This document shows positions 9,201 to 17,659 of a stretch of DNA of 41,765 nucleotides, one piece after another. The position numbers were made by a program, and so were the translations under genes. The notes below the pieces were generated by a model that was not told the origin of the DNA, searched no databases, and worked only from the letters and a program-made list of their open reading frames with translations. Position 1 is the first letter of the stretch, and the number at the start of each line of letters is the position of its first letter. This DNA is from JAWVZH01 sp033722295 (GTDB lineage: Bacteria > Bacteroidota > Bacteroidia > Chitinophagales > Saprospiraceae), in the NCBI GenBank assembly GCA_033722295.1, contig JAWVZH010000006.1:1-41765 (forward strand). The letters run 5' to 3'.

Positions 9201-10739
9201 AAAATACCATCCTGTATCTCTGACAATAACACTGTCGTTAAATGATTGGAATCCATTGGGTCCCGACCAGTTGAAATTAATATTGCTACGATTGCTTTCG
9301 GCGACGAGCAGTGCCAGCGAATCCGCACAATTCAGACTATCTCCCTTTATATTGACTTTCAGGATATTGTCATTTTCATAGACTGTGACCATGGCAGTTC
9401 CGAAACATCCACAATCATCTGTGACTATAAGAGTATAAACTCCGGGTTGATCTACATAAGGCGCTTGTTCCGTGCTGCGAAATCCTCCCGGTCCCTGCCA
9501 GTCATAAGTTACGTTGTTATCTGGAAAGGCGCCCCCGAATATCCTGACTTCAGGATGATCACAGTCAAGTGTATCCCTTACTTCCGCATACACCCGGGGT
9601 GGTATCAGGCTCCCTTCAACCTCGACTTTATATTCTTCAGTGCACCCTTCGGGTCCAGTCACTATGAGAGTATATGTTCCAGGTTGATCCACGAGTGGCA
9701 TAAGAGTGTTTTCACCTGATAAGATATGTCCTCCATTTGACGGTATCCATTTATAGCTGTATCCCGGTCCTACGCTGGATCCAGTGCCATCGAGTTGAAC
9801 AATAGGGTTATCACAGCATATCTTTTTAGGAGGTTGAACAATAGCATCTACTTCCTCTATATCGACGCAGACAGTATCGTACTGTTCGCAGATCTCATAC
9901 ATCTCAATGTCATCTATAGCAAAATCGTTGCCACCGCGTGCTATATTATTATTGATCACACAGATCCGGGCAATGGCGTTTCCTCCGGAGTTCCATTCTG
10001 CATCGAGTTCTTCCCAAAGGCAAGTGGTGCTGCTCAAGCTGAGCAGTCCTAAAGGGGAACCATTGATGGAAAACTCAAGTTGTGCCGGAGAGGCTGGATT
10101 AACAGAACAGGCCCAGGCGGAAATACAATAATCTCTTCCAGGCGTCACAGCCACGGTTTGGCACCAAACATTGACAAATCCCGGAGCACCATTACAAACC
10201 ATCATATTACCATTGCCTGAAGTGTGATCGCCACAAGGGGAAAAACTGGTATGTCCGGTTTGTGGATTATTGAGTACGGCATAAGTCCCCGCACAATCAA
10301 GAAAGCCAAGGCCAAAACAACTCATTGTGCCTGGTGTATAATCTGTAGAAAATCCAGTGGCTCCCTGTTCGAAGTTGCCGTTGACGATGAGATTGGTGGT
10401 GCCCTTCTTTTTACCAGTAAGCACATAGCACTTGGCCTCGGTTACCGTTACAGTTGGTCTGAGGGAGTTCGGATTACTCAACCCATCAGATGGCATCCAG
10501 ACATAATCCCTAAGACCAGAACCCGAAACATGTCCTTCGAGAGTAGTGACCGGATTATCATCACATACGTATTTATCGGGCCCTGCGTTCACGATCAAAC
10601 CACAATTGTCTGCAGCCGACATTGGCGGATGATGGGCATTCAGATATACGCATAGTGCTAACATGACTAAGGTGTACAAGGCTGATCTTACCCACACAAC
10701 AGGACAGGATTTCATCGTTTTGAACAGTTGTCTGGCCAT
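6294..10739 (-). CDS. Giant secreted multi-Ig protein with T9SS type B sorting domain (paralog B)
   Basis: A 1481-residue exported protein. A hydrophobic signal (ALYTLVMLALCVYLNA) leads to a PKD-like domain (NAGPDKYVC), a sugar-binding-like domain beginning NGNFEQG, about 12 Cys-flanked Ig-like modules (DTITC or DSLNC ... WSGPNGF ... NGC), a SprB-like module (QPDCDSDLGQISV), a beta module with SCTDC, and a type B sorting domain (IYIPNAFTPGDGNGLNDVFF...GWDGTFNGERLNPGVYVY). Module order and count equal those of the downstream neighbour, 100 bp away on the same strand, so the pair looks like an old tandem duplication. The start may be the internal ATG at 10715 (MKSCPVV), since the stated start leaves only 34 bp to the divergent gene. 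Confidence 0.92.
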   Translation of the reverse strand: MARQLFKTMKSCPVVWVRSALYTLVMLALCVYLNAHHPPMSAADNCGLIVNAGPDKYVCDDNPVTTLEGHVSGSGLRDYVWMPSDGLSNPNSLRPTVTVTEAKCYVLTGKKKGTTNLIVNGNFEQGATGFSTDYTPGTMSCFGLGFLDCAGTYAVLNNPQTGHTSFSPCGDHTSGNGNMMVCNGAPGFVNVWCQTVAVTPGRDYCISAWACSVNPASPAQLEFSINGSPLGLLSLSSTTCLWEELDAEWNSGGNAIARICVINNNIARGGNDFAIDDIEMYEICEQYDTVCVDIEEVDAIVQPPKKICCDNPIVQLDGTGSSVGPGYSYKWIPSNGGHILSGENTLMPLVDQPGTYTLIVTGPEGCTEEYKVEVEGSLIPPRVYAEVRDTLDCDHPEVRIFGGAFPDNNVTYDWQGPGGFRSTEQAPYVDQPGVYTLIVTDDCGCFGTAMVTVYENDNILKVNIKGDSLNCADSLALLVAESNRSNINFNWSGPNGFQSFNDSVIVRDTGWYFINVNDAEGCENQDSFEVIGDFENPQIITQDDTMTCYNPEVRLDPESDGQFFSWKLDGRFISEDSSITTNIPGIYTIIAEGKNGCIDSALVEVKADTAVADFVIQGSDILCDSSSTDICFDTLTNIEASYTWQFPDTSFSDISCIEVENEGWIYLSSLGSNGCVYEDSAFIDKFEDQPTHILGDSLINCSRPRITLRPGVPNSAVFWRLPDGSVSDSDSLTIGSGGTYIFTIDSRDHECPITDSINIWADFQPPQADLDSDSLSCTMDSVQIVHQTQDSIINWSWSGPGGYSSRNASPWVTNPGRYEVVLRSVNGCEETILIDVPQSANYPDILVFGDTINCRQPQVEIYAVADRPGLSYAWDDPGGGTISDSSFFSRSSGTYTLTVTSPDSCVIERTIHIPIDTAHPVFEISGIDTITCINRTIDLSVDPQRYSSVRWTGPNGFGSDQRSITIGEAGTYNVAVMGQNGCRTERNTQIQVDTIPPDISINGDTINCLHLSIPLIARGNFKGSPQWYGPQGPVQGDDTIRVNYGGRFNALVRGENGCENSDSFKVEVDTLPPEASVYTDTITCAKEKVWIGVETNADSTIWNSQQGTFNADSVQVSLPGMYDVRLVGKNGCLTTKTVEVEIDTLSPIVSTRNDSLTCHDNEATLHSNVRQADRYWWISEQGDTLSTGFDPSVNTSGTYICVAIDESNGCTTSSPAVIYDLRDLPMAQFITDQPDCDSDLGQISVSSISGGIPPYLISINHGTPEADRNFSELNPGQHIISIIDALGCVQEDTIQIHEIILAESNLTSEITIDLGDSVELMLNVSPDPSIIRRVEWSPDVAISCTDCLNPRVSPGSNQRYLVEVIDTNGCSQILEILVRVNLPRIYIPNAFTPGDGNGLNDVFFPHTNLPEEVFVESMQIYTRWGELVFNNEGFKPNEPEAGWDGTFNGERLNPGVYVYLIQTRLTNGEKLTFSGDVTIID

Positions 10740-10773
10740 AAAGTACGGATTAAACCATGAATTGTGCTAATTT

Positions 10774-13700
10774 ATGCCCCGCTCTAAATTGATGATTATG
10801 AGACTGTTCACCATTTTAATGATAATCTCTCTATTTACCGGACTAATAAGGGGTCAGGAGGATTCCACGGATATCCTTGAAGGTATAGCAGTCAGAAATA
10901 TTGGTCCTGCGGGTATGAGTGGGAGGGTAACGGCGATAGATGTTATCACTTCGGACCCGTCCCATATATATATCGGGTCGGCTTCGGGTGGTGTGTGGGA
11001 GTCCAGGAATGGAGGCGTAAGTTGGAAGCCTATTTTCGATTCACAGCCATCACTTGCTATTGGAGCACTGAAGGTAGATCAAAATAATCCTGACATTATC
11101 TGGGTAGGTACCGGTGAGGGCAACCCGCGAAATTCACATAACAGCGGTAGAGGTGTTTTCAAGTCAATTGATGGTGGCAGGAGTTGGAGCGATATGGGGC
11201 TAAAAGATACAAGGCTTATCCACAGGATACTGATCGATCCCAATGATAGCAAAACAGTGTATGTCGGTGCTATGGGCTCTGCATGGGGAGATTCTGAGGA
11301 AAGAGGAGTGTTCAAAACGACGGACGGTGGGAATACCTGGGAAAAGATCCTTTATGTCGATCCATCGACAGGAGTCGGTGAAATGGTGATGGATCCTTCC
11401 AATCCGGGGAAGTTACTGGTGGCGATGTGGGAATTCAGGAGAACACCATGGGACTTTACCTCTGGCGGGGAAGGTTCAGGATTGTACCTCACATATGATG
11501 GTGGTGAGAATTGGAAGCGACTCACAAGTGAGGATGGTTTACCTAAAGGAGATCTGGGTCGAATCGGATTAGCATTTGCTCCTAGCCAGCCCGAAAGAGT
11601 TTACGCCCTGATCGAAGCAAAGAAAAACGGACTTTATCGTTCAAATGATGGCGGACACTCCTGGAGTCTGGTCTCCAGTAAGAATATAGGCAACCGTCCA
11701 TTCTATTATGCGGAGATCTATGTCGATCCACAGAACCACAACCGTATTTTCAATTTGTGGTCCTATGTTTCCATGTCTGAAGACGGTGGAAGGACTTTTG
11801 AGACCATTATGGACTATGGAAACAGCATACATCCAGATCATCACGCTTTTTATATACATCCGGAAAACCCTGACTTCATTATTGACGGAAATGATGGGGG
11901 ACTGAATATTTCATACGACGGAGGAAAGACCTGGACATTCTTGGGAAACCTTCCTATAGGGCAGTTTTATCATATCAATTATGACACTGCTTATCCATAC
12001 AATATCTATGGCGGTATGCAGGATAATGGTTCCTGGGTAGGTCCTCATAAAGTACTGAGAAGGGGTGGGATCAGGAACGATGACTGGCAAGAGATATATT
12101 TTGGCGATGGGTTTGATGTAGTACCGTTGTTGCATGAACCCAGATTTGGATATGCCATGTCGCAAGGTGGTAATGTTGTGAAATATGATCAACTGACGGG
12201 ACGTTCCAAGTACATCAAACCCCAGGCTCCGGACTCAATAGAATTAAGGTTCAACTGGAATGCAGCGATTGCAAGAGATCCATTTCAAAATTGTGGCGTT
12301 TACTTTGGAAGTCAGTTTGTGCACTACTCCGATGATTGTGGTCAAAGCTGGTCTATCATATCTCCTGACCTTACTACAAATGACACGTCCAAACAAAAGC
12401 AGTCAGAATCCGGAGGCCTTACCCTTGACGTAACTAAGGCGGAAAACCATACAACTTTGTTGTGCATAGCACCTTCGCCACATGACGAGGGAGTCATATG
12501 GACGGGTTCGGACGATGGTCGCCTTCACATCACACGCAATGCGGGGGAGTCCTGGATGGATATCAGCGATAACCTGCCTCAGTATCGCAAAGGAAGCTGG
12601 ATCCCTCAAATTGAATTGGGGACCCAACCGGGAGAAGCATTTGTGGTTGTTAACGACTACCGAAGGAATGTATGGTCCCCCTGGCTTTATCACACGGAGG
12701 ATTATGGAAAGACCTTTCGCCGCATCGTTGATGAAAAGGATGTTGACGGCTTTGTTTGTTCCGTTGTCCAGGATGCTGTAGAGCCGAAATTGCTTTTTTT
12801 AGGTACCGATGCCGGCCTTTATTATTCTGTCGATAAGGGAACTGAATGGCTGAAATGGTCTCAGAACTTTCCGAATGTCCAGGTTCGAGATTTAAAGATC
12901 CACCCTGTTACCAATGACCTGATCATCGGCACTTTTGGCAGATCCATATGGGTCATCGATGATATTTCATTCCTACGGCAAATGGCTGGCGATGATGAGG
13001 AATCCGGAAATATGAATTTCAGCTTATTGGCGAGTGCTGATGGATATTTGAGCTACACGGCATCCTATCAGGGTGTCAGGTTTTATGCTCAGGGTCAATT
13101 TATCGGTGAAAATGAAAGGCGCGGGGTGGCGACTTTCACATACCGCTTTGATGAAAACGATGCTGAAATGGATGAGATTGAGAACGAAGAAAGTTCTGAT
13201 ACCGGGGACGAAAAGTCTGGCGCAAAATCCGGCAAAGAAAAGGAGAAGGTAGCGGTTGTCATATTCAATGAAGCCGGAGATACGGTCCGGAACTTTTCAT
13301 TTAAAGCCAAAACAGGGCTCAATCGTTTCTACTGGGGGCTGGAGTCCAATGGTGTATCATATCCTTCACGCAGAGACAGAAAGGAAGATGCGGATCCTCC
13401 TCGCGGTGACCGCGTGCTGCCGGGACAATATCTTGTTGTAGTGAAACTGGGAGAGGTGACAGACTCAGCTCGTATAGCAGTCACGCCGGATCCTCGAATA
13501 GAGTTTGATTTGAATGATGCCCTGGCGAAAAAAGAATTTTATGGTCAGTTTGAAACCATGGTCAGCCGCGCCGCGGAGTCTATGGACCGGCTTAAGATAG
13601 CTGAGAAGGACCTTATAAATATTTCAAATTCCTGGAAGTATCTGCCTGATTCAGTAAAAAAAGATCTGAAGAAAATAAAGATGAGAACCTCTGAAAAGCT

Positions 13701-13992
13701 GGACTCCTTGATGGAACTTTACGTAGGCCCGGAAGACGCCAAGGGGTACATCGACAGGAGTAAAACTTTGCGAAGTCAACTTGGCACACTCAGAGCGCTT
13801 ATCAGCGGAATGGAGGGAAGTCCAGGTGATAACGTTCTTACGGCTTATGCTAATGTCAAGACACGTGTGAATGAATTGATAGATTTGACAAATAGATTTT
13901 ATCGGGAAGATTGGCAAGCTTTCAGGTCTGCAGTGGAGGAGGCCGATCCTTCGATGTTCAAATCGTTTGAACCTATAGAAAACATAGAGTGA
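10774..13992 (+). CDS. Secreted Asp-box (BNR / VPS10-like) beta-propeller protein
   Basis: A 1072-residue protein with a signal peptide (LFTILMIISLFTGLIRGQ). Residues 30-740 contain about ten Asp-box repeats of the SxDGGxxW type: SIDGGRSW, TTDGGNTW, TYDGGENW, SNDGGHSW, SYDGGKTW, SDDCGQSW and others. This indicates one or two large beta-propellers of the sortilin/VPS10 or exo-sialidase-like fold. An acidic, lysine-rich linker (about 790-830) and a FlgD-like Ig segment (VVIFNEAGDTVRNFSFKAK) follow, then a helical tail. Such proteins are common in Bacteroidota, often called 'glycosyl hydrolase', but no catalytic site is evident and I assign no enzyme activity. An ATG at 10798 (MRLFTIL) is an equally plausible start. 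The stop codon overlaps the start of the next gene, suggesting cotranscription. Confidence 0.88.
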   Translation: MPRSKLMIMRLFTILMIISLFTGLIRGQEDSTDILEGIAVRNIGPAGMSGRVTAIDVITSDPSHIYIGSASGGVWESRNGGVSWKPIFDSQPSLAIGALKVDQNNPDIIWVGTGEGNPRNSHNSGRGVFKSIDGGRSWSDMGLKDTRLIHRILIDPNDSKTVYVGAMGSAWGDSEERGVFKTTDGGNTWEKILYVDPSTGVGEMVMDPSNPGKLLVAMWEFRRTPWDFTSGGEGSGLYLTYDGGENWKRLTSEDGLPKGDLGRIGLAFAPSQPERVYALIEAKKNGLYRSNDGGHSWSLVSSKNIGNRPFYYAEIYVDPQNHNRIFNLWSYVSMSEDGGRTFETIMDYGNSIHPDHHAFYIHPENPDFIIDGNDGGLNISYDGGKTWTFLGNLPIGQFYHINYDTAYPYNIYGGMQDNGSWVGPHKVLRRGGIRNDDWQEIYFGDGFDVVPLLHEPRFGYAMSQGGNVVKYDQLTGRSKYIKPQAPDSIELRFNWNAAIARDPFQNCGVYFGSQFVHYSDDCGQSWSIISPDLTTNDTSKQKQSESGGLTLDVTKAENHTTLLCIAPSPHDEGVIWTGSDDGRLHITRNAGESWMDISDNLPQYRKGSWIPQIELGTQPGEAFVVVNDYRRNVWSPWLYHTEDYGKTFRRIVDEKDVDGFVCSVVQDAVEPKLLFLGTDAGLYYSVDKGTEWLKWSQNFPNVQVRDLKIHPVTNDLIIGTFGRSIWVIDDISFLRQMAGDDEESGNMNFSLLASADGYLSYTASYQGVRFYAQGQFIGENERRGVATFTYRFDENDAEMDEIENEESSDTGDEKSGAKSGKEKEKVAVVIFNEAGDTVRNFSFKAKTGLNRFYWGLESNGVSYPSRRDRKEDADPPRGDRVLPGQYLVVVKLGEVTDSARIAVTPDPRIEFDLNDALAKKEFYGQFETMVSRAAESMDRLKIAEKDLINISNSWKYLPDSVKKDLKKIKMRTSEKLDSLMELYVGPEDAKGYIDRSKTLRSQLGTLRALISGMEGSPGDNVLTAYANVKTRVNELIDLTNRFYREDWQAFRSAVEEADPSMFKSFEPIENIE

Positions 13993-15281
13993 TGAATCAG
14001 AGAAGACGATTTCTAAGGAATGCAGGTGCTTACAGTCTATCGGCTATTGCCGGACGTTTGATATTGCCGGAGGTAGCCAATGATCTTGTACATCATGTCA
14101 GGCGCATCGAATCCATGCCCCTTGATACGCAGATCAAAGATGAAGCATTCTGGGAGTCGGTAAAACAGGCCTATACTGTCTCACCCACTATAATGAATCT
14201 TAATAATGGTGGTGTGAGCCCACAACCGCGAGTCGTTCAGGAAGCTGTAGAACGTTATAACAAACTGAGTAATGAAGCTCCTTCATATTACATGTGGCGC
14301 ATATTGGATAAAGGCCGGGAACCATTACGCAGCAGGGTAGCGGATCTTGCCGGTTGCAGTGCTGAGGAAATAGCATTTAACAGGAATACTTCTGAGGCCC
14401 TTGAGACGATAATTTTTGGTTTGAGATTGGAGGCAGGTGATGAGGTGGTACTGAGCAAACTGGACTATCCAAACATGATGAATGCATGGAGGCAGCGCGA
14501 ACACCGGGATGGTATTGTTTTAAAGTGGATCGAACCGGAATTCCCCATGGAATCAGATGAGGAGATCATCAGATTATATACCGATCAATTTACCGACAAG
14601 ACCAGGATCGTCCACCTTACACATATGGTCAACTGGATGGGTCAGGTCATACCGGTCAAAAAAATTGCTGATGCGGCACATGAGAGGGGGATCGAAGTTG
14701 TCGTGGATGGTGCGCATAGTTTTGCGCATCTTGACTTTGAAATTCGGGACCTTAATTGTGATTATTTCGGAACAAGTCTCCATAAATGGCTATGTGCGCC
14801 GTTCGGAAGCGGTCTGATCTATGTGAGGAAGGAAAAGATAAAGTCACTATACCCATTGCTTGCCGCTCCCGACCCTGAAGAAGAGGATATTCGGAAATTC
14901 GAGCATCTGGGTACGCGTTCTTTTGCCATTGAGCAAGCGATAGGGCAGGCGCTAGATTTTCATTTGATGATCGGGCCGGAGCGAAAAGCAGAACGGTTAT
15001 GGATGCTCAAAAACTACTGGTGTGAAAGAGTTTCCGAACTGAATAATGTTAGTATTGGTACCTCATTGAACAGGGACTATGGTGGTGCAATTGCATTGTT
15101 GAGGATCGAAGGCCAATCCCCTCAGGATGTAGGCAATGCTCTGATGAATGATCATGGCATTCATACGGTCAGTATCGATTACTTTAATGTTCAGGGCGTC
15201 CGGATCACCCCAAATGTGTATACCCTGACCTCGGATCTGGATAGACTTGTGGGGGCCATAAAGGAAATTGCTGGTGCTTAG
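13992..15281 (+). CDS. Class V aminotransferase-fold PLP enzyme with Tat-type signal
   Basis: A 429-residue protein. The N-terminus MNQRRRFLRNAGAYSLSAIA carries a twin-arginine motif followed by a weakly hydrophobic stretch, so a folded, cofactor-loaded enzyme is probably exported (inference). The body matches the isopenicillin N epimerase-like branch of class V PLP enzymes: NNGGVSPQP near the start, FNRNTSEALETII, the PLP-phosphate and ring contacts around VVDGAHSFAHLDF, and the Schiff-base lysine in GTSLHKWLCAPFGSGL. Members act as desulfurases, epimerases or lyases; the substrate here cannot be told. The ATG at 13992 overlaps the upstream TGA by one base; a GTG lies one codon earlier. Its 3' end overlaps the convergent VOC gene by 4 bp. 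Confidence 0.88.
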   Translation: MNQRRRFLRNAGAYSLSAIAGRLILPEVANDLVHHVRRIESMPLDTQIKDEAFWESVKQAYTVSPTIMNLNNGGVSPQPRVVQEAVERYNKLSNEAPSYYMWRILDKGREPLRSRVADLAGCSAEEIAFNRNTSEALETIIFGLRLEAGDEVVLSKLDYPNMMNAWRQREHRDGIVLKWIEPEFPMESDEEIIRLYTDQFTDKTRIVHLTHMVNWMGQVIPVKKIADAAHERGIEVVVDGAHSFAHLDFEIRDLNCDYFGTSLHKWLCAPFGSGLIYVRKEKIKSLYPLLAAPDPEEEDIRKFEHLGTRSFAIEQAIGQALDFHLMIGPERKAERLWMLKNYWCERVSELNNVSIGTSLNRDYGGAIALLRIEGQSPQDVGNALMNDHGIHTVSIDYFNVQGVRITPNVYTLTSDLDRLVGAIKEIAGA

Positions 15282-15673
15282 TCTTGAGAAGCTTTTTGAA
15301 ATAAGGCACATCGTGCGCCTGACGGATCCTCGATAAAGCAATAACTGCCATATTTTTCAGATCCCTTGGGTCCGGCGAGAATCTTCCCGCCATTGTTTTT
15401 GACTGACTGCATGCTGTCCTCCAGGTTTTCCACATTGAAGTAGATCATCCATTGTGGCGGAATATCGTTATTAGTACCTCGGGCATGGCAGATACCGACC
15501 TTGGTTTGTTCATCGGTAGGGCTGTTCATGCTAAAATCATTATACTCCCCCATATTCACATCCTCGTGAGTAAATCCGATGACTTCTTTATAAAAATCCC
15601 TGACCTGTGTGGCGTTGTCCACAGTAAGATCAGCCCATTCGAAACCTCCAACGATCGTTTTTTTATTTTCCAT
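15278..15673 (-). CDS. VOC-family (glyoxalase-like) protein
   Basis: A 131-residue cytoplasmic protein with two beta-alpha-beta-beta-beta units of the vicinal oxygen chelate fold. GGFEWADLTVDNATQVRDFY opens the first and PPQWMIYFNVENLEDSMQSV the second; the end, YGSYCFIEDPSGARCALFQ, is typical. Members bind a metal ion and include dioxygenases, glyoxalases and antibiotic-binding proteins. The DLTVDNATQVRDFYKEVIGF start resembles the subgroup often labelled 'bleomycin resistance-like', but no substrate can be inferred. The stop overlaps that of the convergent PLP-enzyme gene. Confidence 0.85.
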   Translation of the reverse strand: MENKKTIVGGFEWADLTVDNATQVRDFYKEVIGFTHEDVNMGEYNDFSMNSPTDEQTKVGICHARGTNNDIPPQWMIYFNVENLEDSMQSVKNNGGKILAGPKGSEKYGSYCFIEDPSGARCALFQKASQD

Positions 15674-15728
15674 GAAATAAATATAAGTGATTTTAAACCC
15701 GGATCGAATTTTACTGTTTTTGCCTAAT

Positions 15729-16217
15729 ATGAAGATCTACAGAAAGACCTGGAAGCAAAATATACACGCTGATTTTGATGAAGTGTGGTCGTTTTTTTCA
15801 CGACCGGAAAACCTGAATGTCATCACGCCTGAGAATATGAAATTCGAGATCCTAAGCGATATGAATGGGGTAAAAATGTATCCAGGCATACTTATAGACT
15901 ATAAAGTGAGCCCTTTTCCGCTTGTGAGTATGAACTGGCAAACCGAGATAACGGAGATCGAACACCGGAAAAAGTTCGTTGATGAGCAGCGTAAAGGCCC
16001 ATACAAGCTATGGCGTCATCAACATATTTTCACGGATAAGGGTGATCATATAGAGATGGAAGACATACTGGAGTACGCCTTGCCATTTGGCGTTCTCGGG
16101 CAATTAGTGAATTCACTGCTTGTAAGTCGCAGGATCGACCAGATCTTTGAATATCGTTATAAAAAGATCAATGAAATATTTAATAATTCCACGGATACAA
16201 CACCCTTATTTGTGTAG
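15729..16217 (+). CDS. SRPBCC-family protein (START/Bet v1-like ligand-binding fold)
   Basis: A 162-residue protein of the SRPBCC superfamily close to the 'cell division inhibitor / SRPBCC' proteins of Bacteroidota. The pattern KQNIHADFDEVWSFFSRPEN near the start, then ITPENMKFEIL, and the core KGPYKLWRHQHIF...MEDILEYALPFG are characteristic. No signal peptide or membrane segment is seen. It probably binds a small hydrophobic ligand, but none is known for this subgroup. I chose ATG 15729 over an upstream frame from 15687, because family proteins begin directly with this first strand. It is divergent from the VOC gene (55 bp) and convergent with the PAP2 phosphatase gene. Confidence 0.83.
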   Translation: MKIYRKTWKQNIHADFDEVWSFFSRPENLNVITPENMKFEILSDMNGVKMYPGILIDYKVSPFPLVSMNWQTEITEIEHRKKFVDEQRKGPYKLWRHQHIFTDKGDHIEMEDILEYALPFGVLGQLVNSLLVSRRIDQIFEYRYKKINEIFNNSTDTTPLFV

Positions 16218-16240
16218 AAAACCGTGTAATGTTTTCTGTA

Positions 16241-16933
16241 TCAATCTGAAGTTGGCGAAACTATTTGGCCATCCCGCCCTTTATCTCCTGGATCCACAGG
16301 TATGCTCTTCTTTTTTGACAATTTCGAAATAAGAAGAAAGCTTGAATAACCGATGAGTACTCCCAATCCCGCACTGACGGCGATATCAATGAGGAAGTGT
16401 TGATTGAGGTACAGCCTACTGTACGCGATCAATATGGCGAGAATGGCCAGGATTACTTTGAAGGATGGCCGCACGTAAATACTTAAAATGAATAGAACGG
16501 CGAACGCGGTGGCTGTATGTCCACTGGGGAAGCTCTTGTATCCGGCAATTGCCATATTCTGGACCAATTCGAGATTTTCTTCACCGATTACGCTTGCAGG
16601 TCTTTTGGCTTTTGGCCAGACCATATGCTTGAGGATCTGGACGACAATACCACTGATGGCATAAGCGGAGACCAGCTTGAGTAGTCTGACTTTTATGCTG
16701 ATGCCGAGAAAGATAATATAGATGGCTCCGATGAGAAACAGCCATGTTCCATCTCCAACTGTGGTCAAGGCATGAAAGAATACATCTAGCTTATCAGTAT
16801 GTGGAATGTTCAAGAAATTGAAAATAACAACCTCATCATAGGAGAGATAGGCCCATGCCGTTGCAGTCATGAGCAGAATGACAACAGAAAATAGATATGG
16901 ATTGTATAATGGATCTTTATTGCCCACAGACAT
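16241..16933 (-). CDS. PAP2-family membrane phosphatase
   Basis: A 230-residue integral membrane protein with about five to six hydrophobic helices. The three motifs of the PAP2 / lipid phosphate phosphatase family are present in order: KAKRPASV, SFPSGHTATAFA with the proton-relay histidine, and SRLYLNQHFLIDI (SRx5Hx3D) with the nucleophilic histidine. Members dephosphorylate undecaprenyl diphosphate, phosphatidylglycerol phosphate or lipid A phosphates at the outer face of the inner membrane; which applies here cannot be decided. The C-terminus ends in a charged tail. It converges with the SRPBCC gene, 23 bp apart. Confidence 0.9.
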   Translation of the reverse strand: MSVGNKDPLYNPYLFSVVILLMTATAWAYLSYDEVVIFNFLNIPHTDKLDVFFHALTTVGDGTWLFLIGAIYIIFLGISIKVRLLKLVSAYAISGIVVQILKHMVWPKAKRPASVIGEENLELVQNMAIAGYKSFPSGHTATAFAVLFILSIYVRPSFKVILAILAILIAYSRLYLNQHFLIDIAVSAGLGVLIGYSSFLLISKLSKKKSIPVDPGDKGRDGQIVSPTSD

Positions 16934-16988
16934 CTGAGGAATATTCTGAATCGTACAAAATTATAGCTTAGAACTTACAAGTTGGTGA

Positions 16989-17570
16989 TTACATTGTTAA
17001 CCATTCGACTTTTTCCTCTACAGGTTGCCTTACCCCTGGTGCCTCCAGAGCCATTGGCTTTGGTACACCGATATAGAACAATCCGAGACAACGTTCTCCC
17101 TCCTTCAAATTGAAGAAATCACGAGCTTCAAGGGCGGCTTTTGGTGTGCTCCAGTAACAGCCGATCTTCATGACAGTACATGACAGCCACATGTTTTGAA
17201 CGGCACAGGCTACTGATGCGATCTCTTCCCATTCGGGAATGCGCTTTTGTGGGTCACGTTGCATACAGATGGCGATCACGTGACTGCAGTTCGCCGTTTT
17301 GTTCAACATCTTTTTGTGTCGGGTATTGGAAAACTTGTCCGGTGGGGTATTCCTTTCATAATACGTCGCCAGGTAGTTGGAAAGGTCTTTCAGTTTCCTG
17401 CCTTTCAGTACCTTGAAGCGCCATGGTTCTGTTTTCTTGTGTGTAGGTGCCCAGTTGGCATTTTGAAGCAGGATCTCGATCTGTTCATCCGGAATCTCCT
17501 CACCGGTATATACTGGAGGATAGATCGCCCTTCGTGATTCGATTATTGAACTCAGCTCGTCGATATTCAT
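16989..17570 (-). CDS. Nitroreductase-family FMN oxidoreductase
   Basis: A 193-residue flavoprotein. The start IIESRRAIYPPVYTGEEIPD contains the SRR that contacts the FMN phosphate, and NWAPTHKKTEPWRFKVL is the usual flavin-binding region. VACAVQNMWLSCTVMKIGCYW is the helix after the active site, and the end GLFYIGVPKP is the family's last strand. Such enzymes work as homodimers and use NAD(P)H to reduce nitro compounds, quinones or enones. It is most like the NfsB/RutE-sized single-domain members (YdjA type). On the minus strand it is followed by a DUF1801 gene 89 bp downstream-to-upstream; they may share a transcript. Substrate unknown. Confidence 0.88.
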   Translation of the reverse strand: MNIDELSSIIESRRAIYPPVYTGEEIPDEQIEILLQNANWAPTHKKTEPWRFKVLKGRKLKDLSNYLATYYERNTPPDKFSNTRHKKMLNKTANCSHVIAICMQRDPQKRIPEWEEIASVACAVQNMWLSCTVMKIGCYWSTPKAALEARDFFNLKEGERCLGLFYIGVPKPMALEAPGVRQPVEEKVEWLTM

Positions 17571-17659
17571 TAATGTGGTTTACTCAATGAAACATACGAG
17601 TGTTTTTGGGGTTCAGATTAAGCTTGTCAGCTATCCGATATCTTACATTAGGACGTCCC

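Noticed and set aside
9246..9719. 157-codon open frame on the plus strand inside paralog B
   Set aside because: It lies fully antisense to a gene with clear repeated domains, has no recognisable motif or signal, and similar chance frames occur all along this repeat-rich gene.
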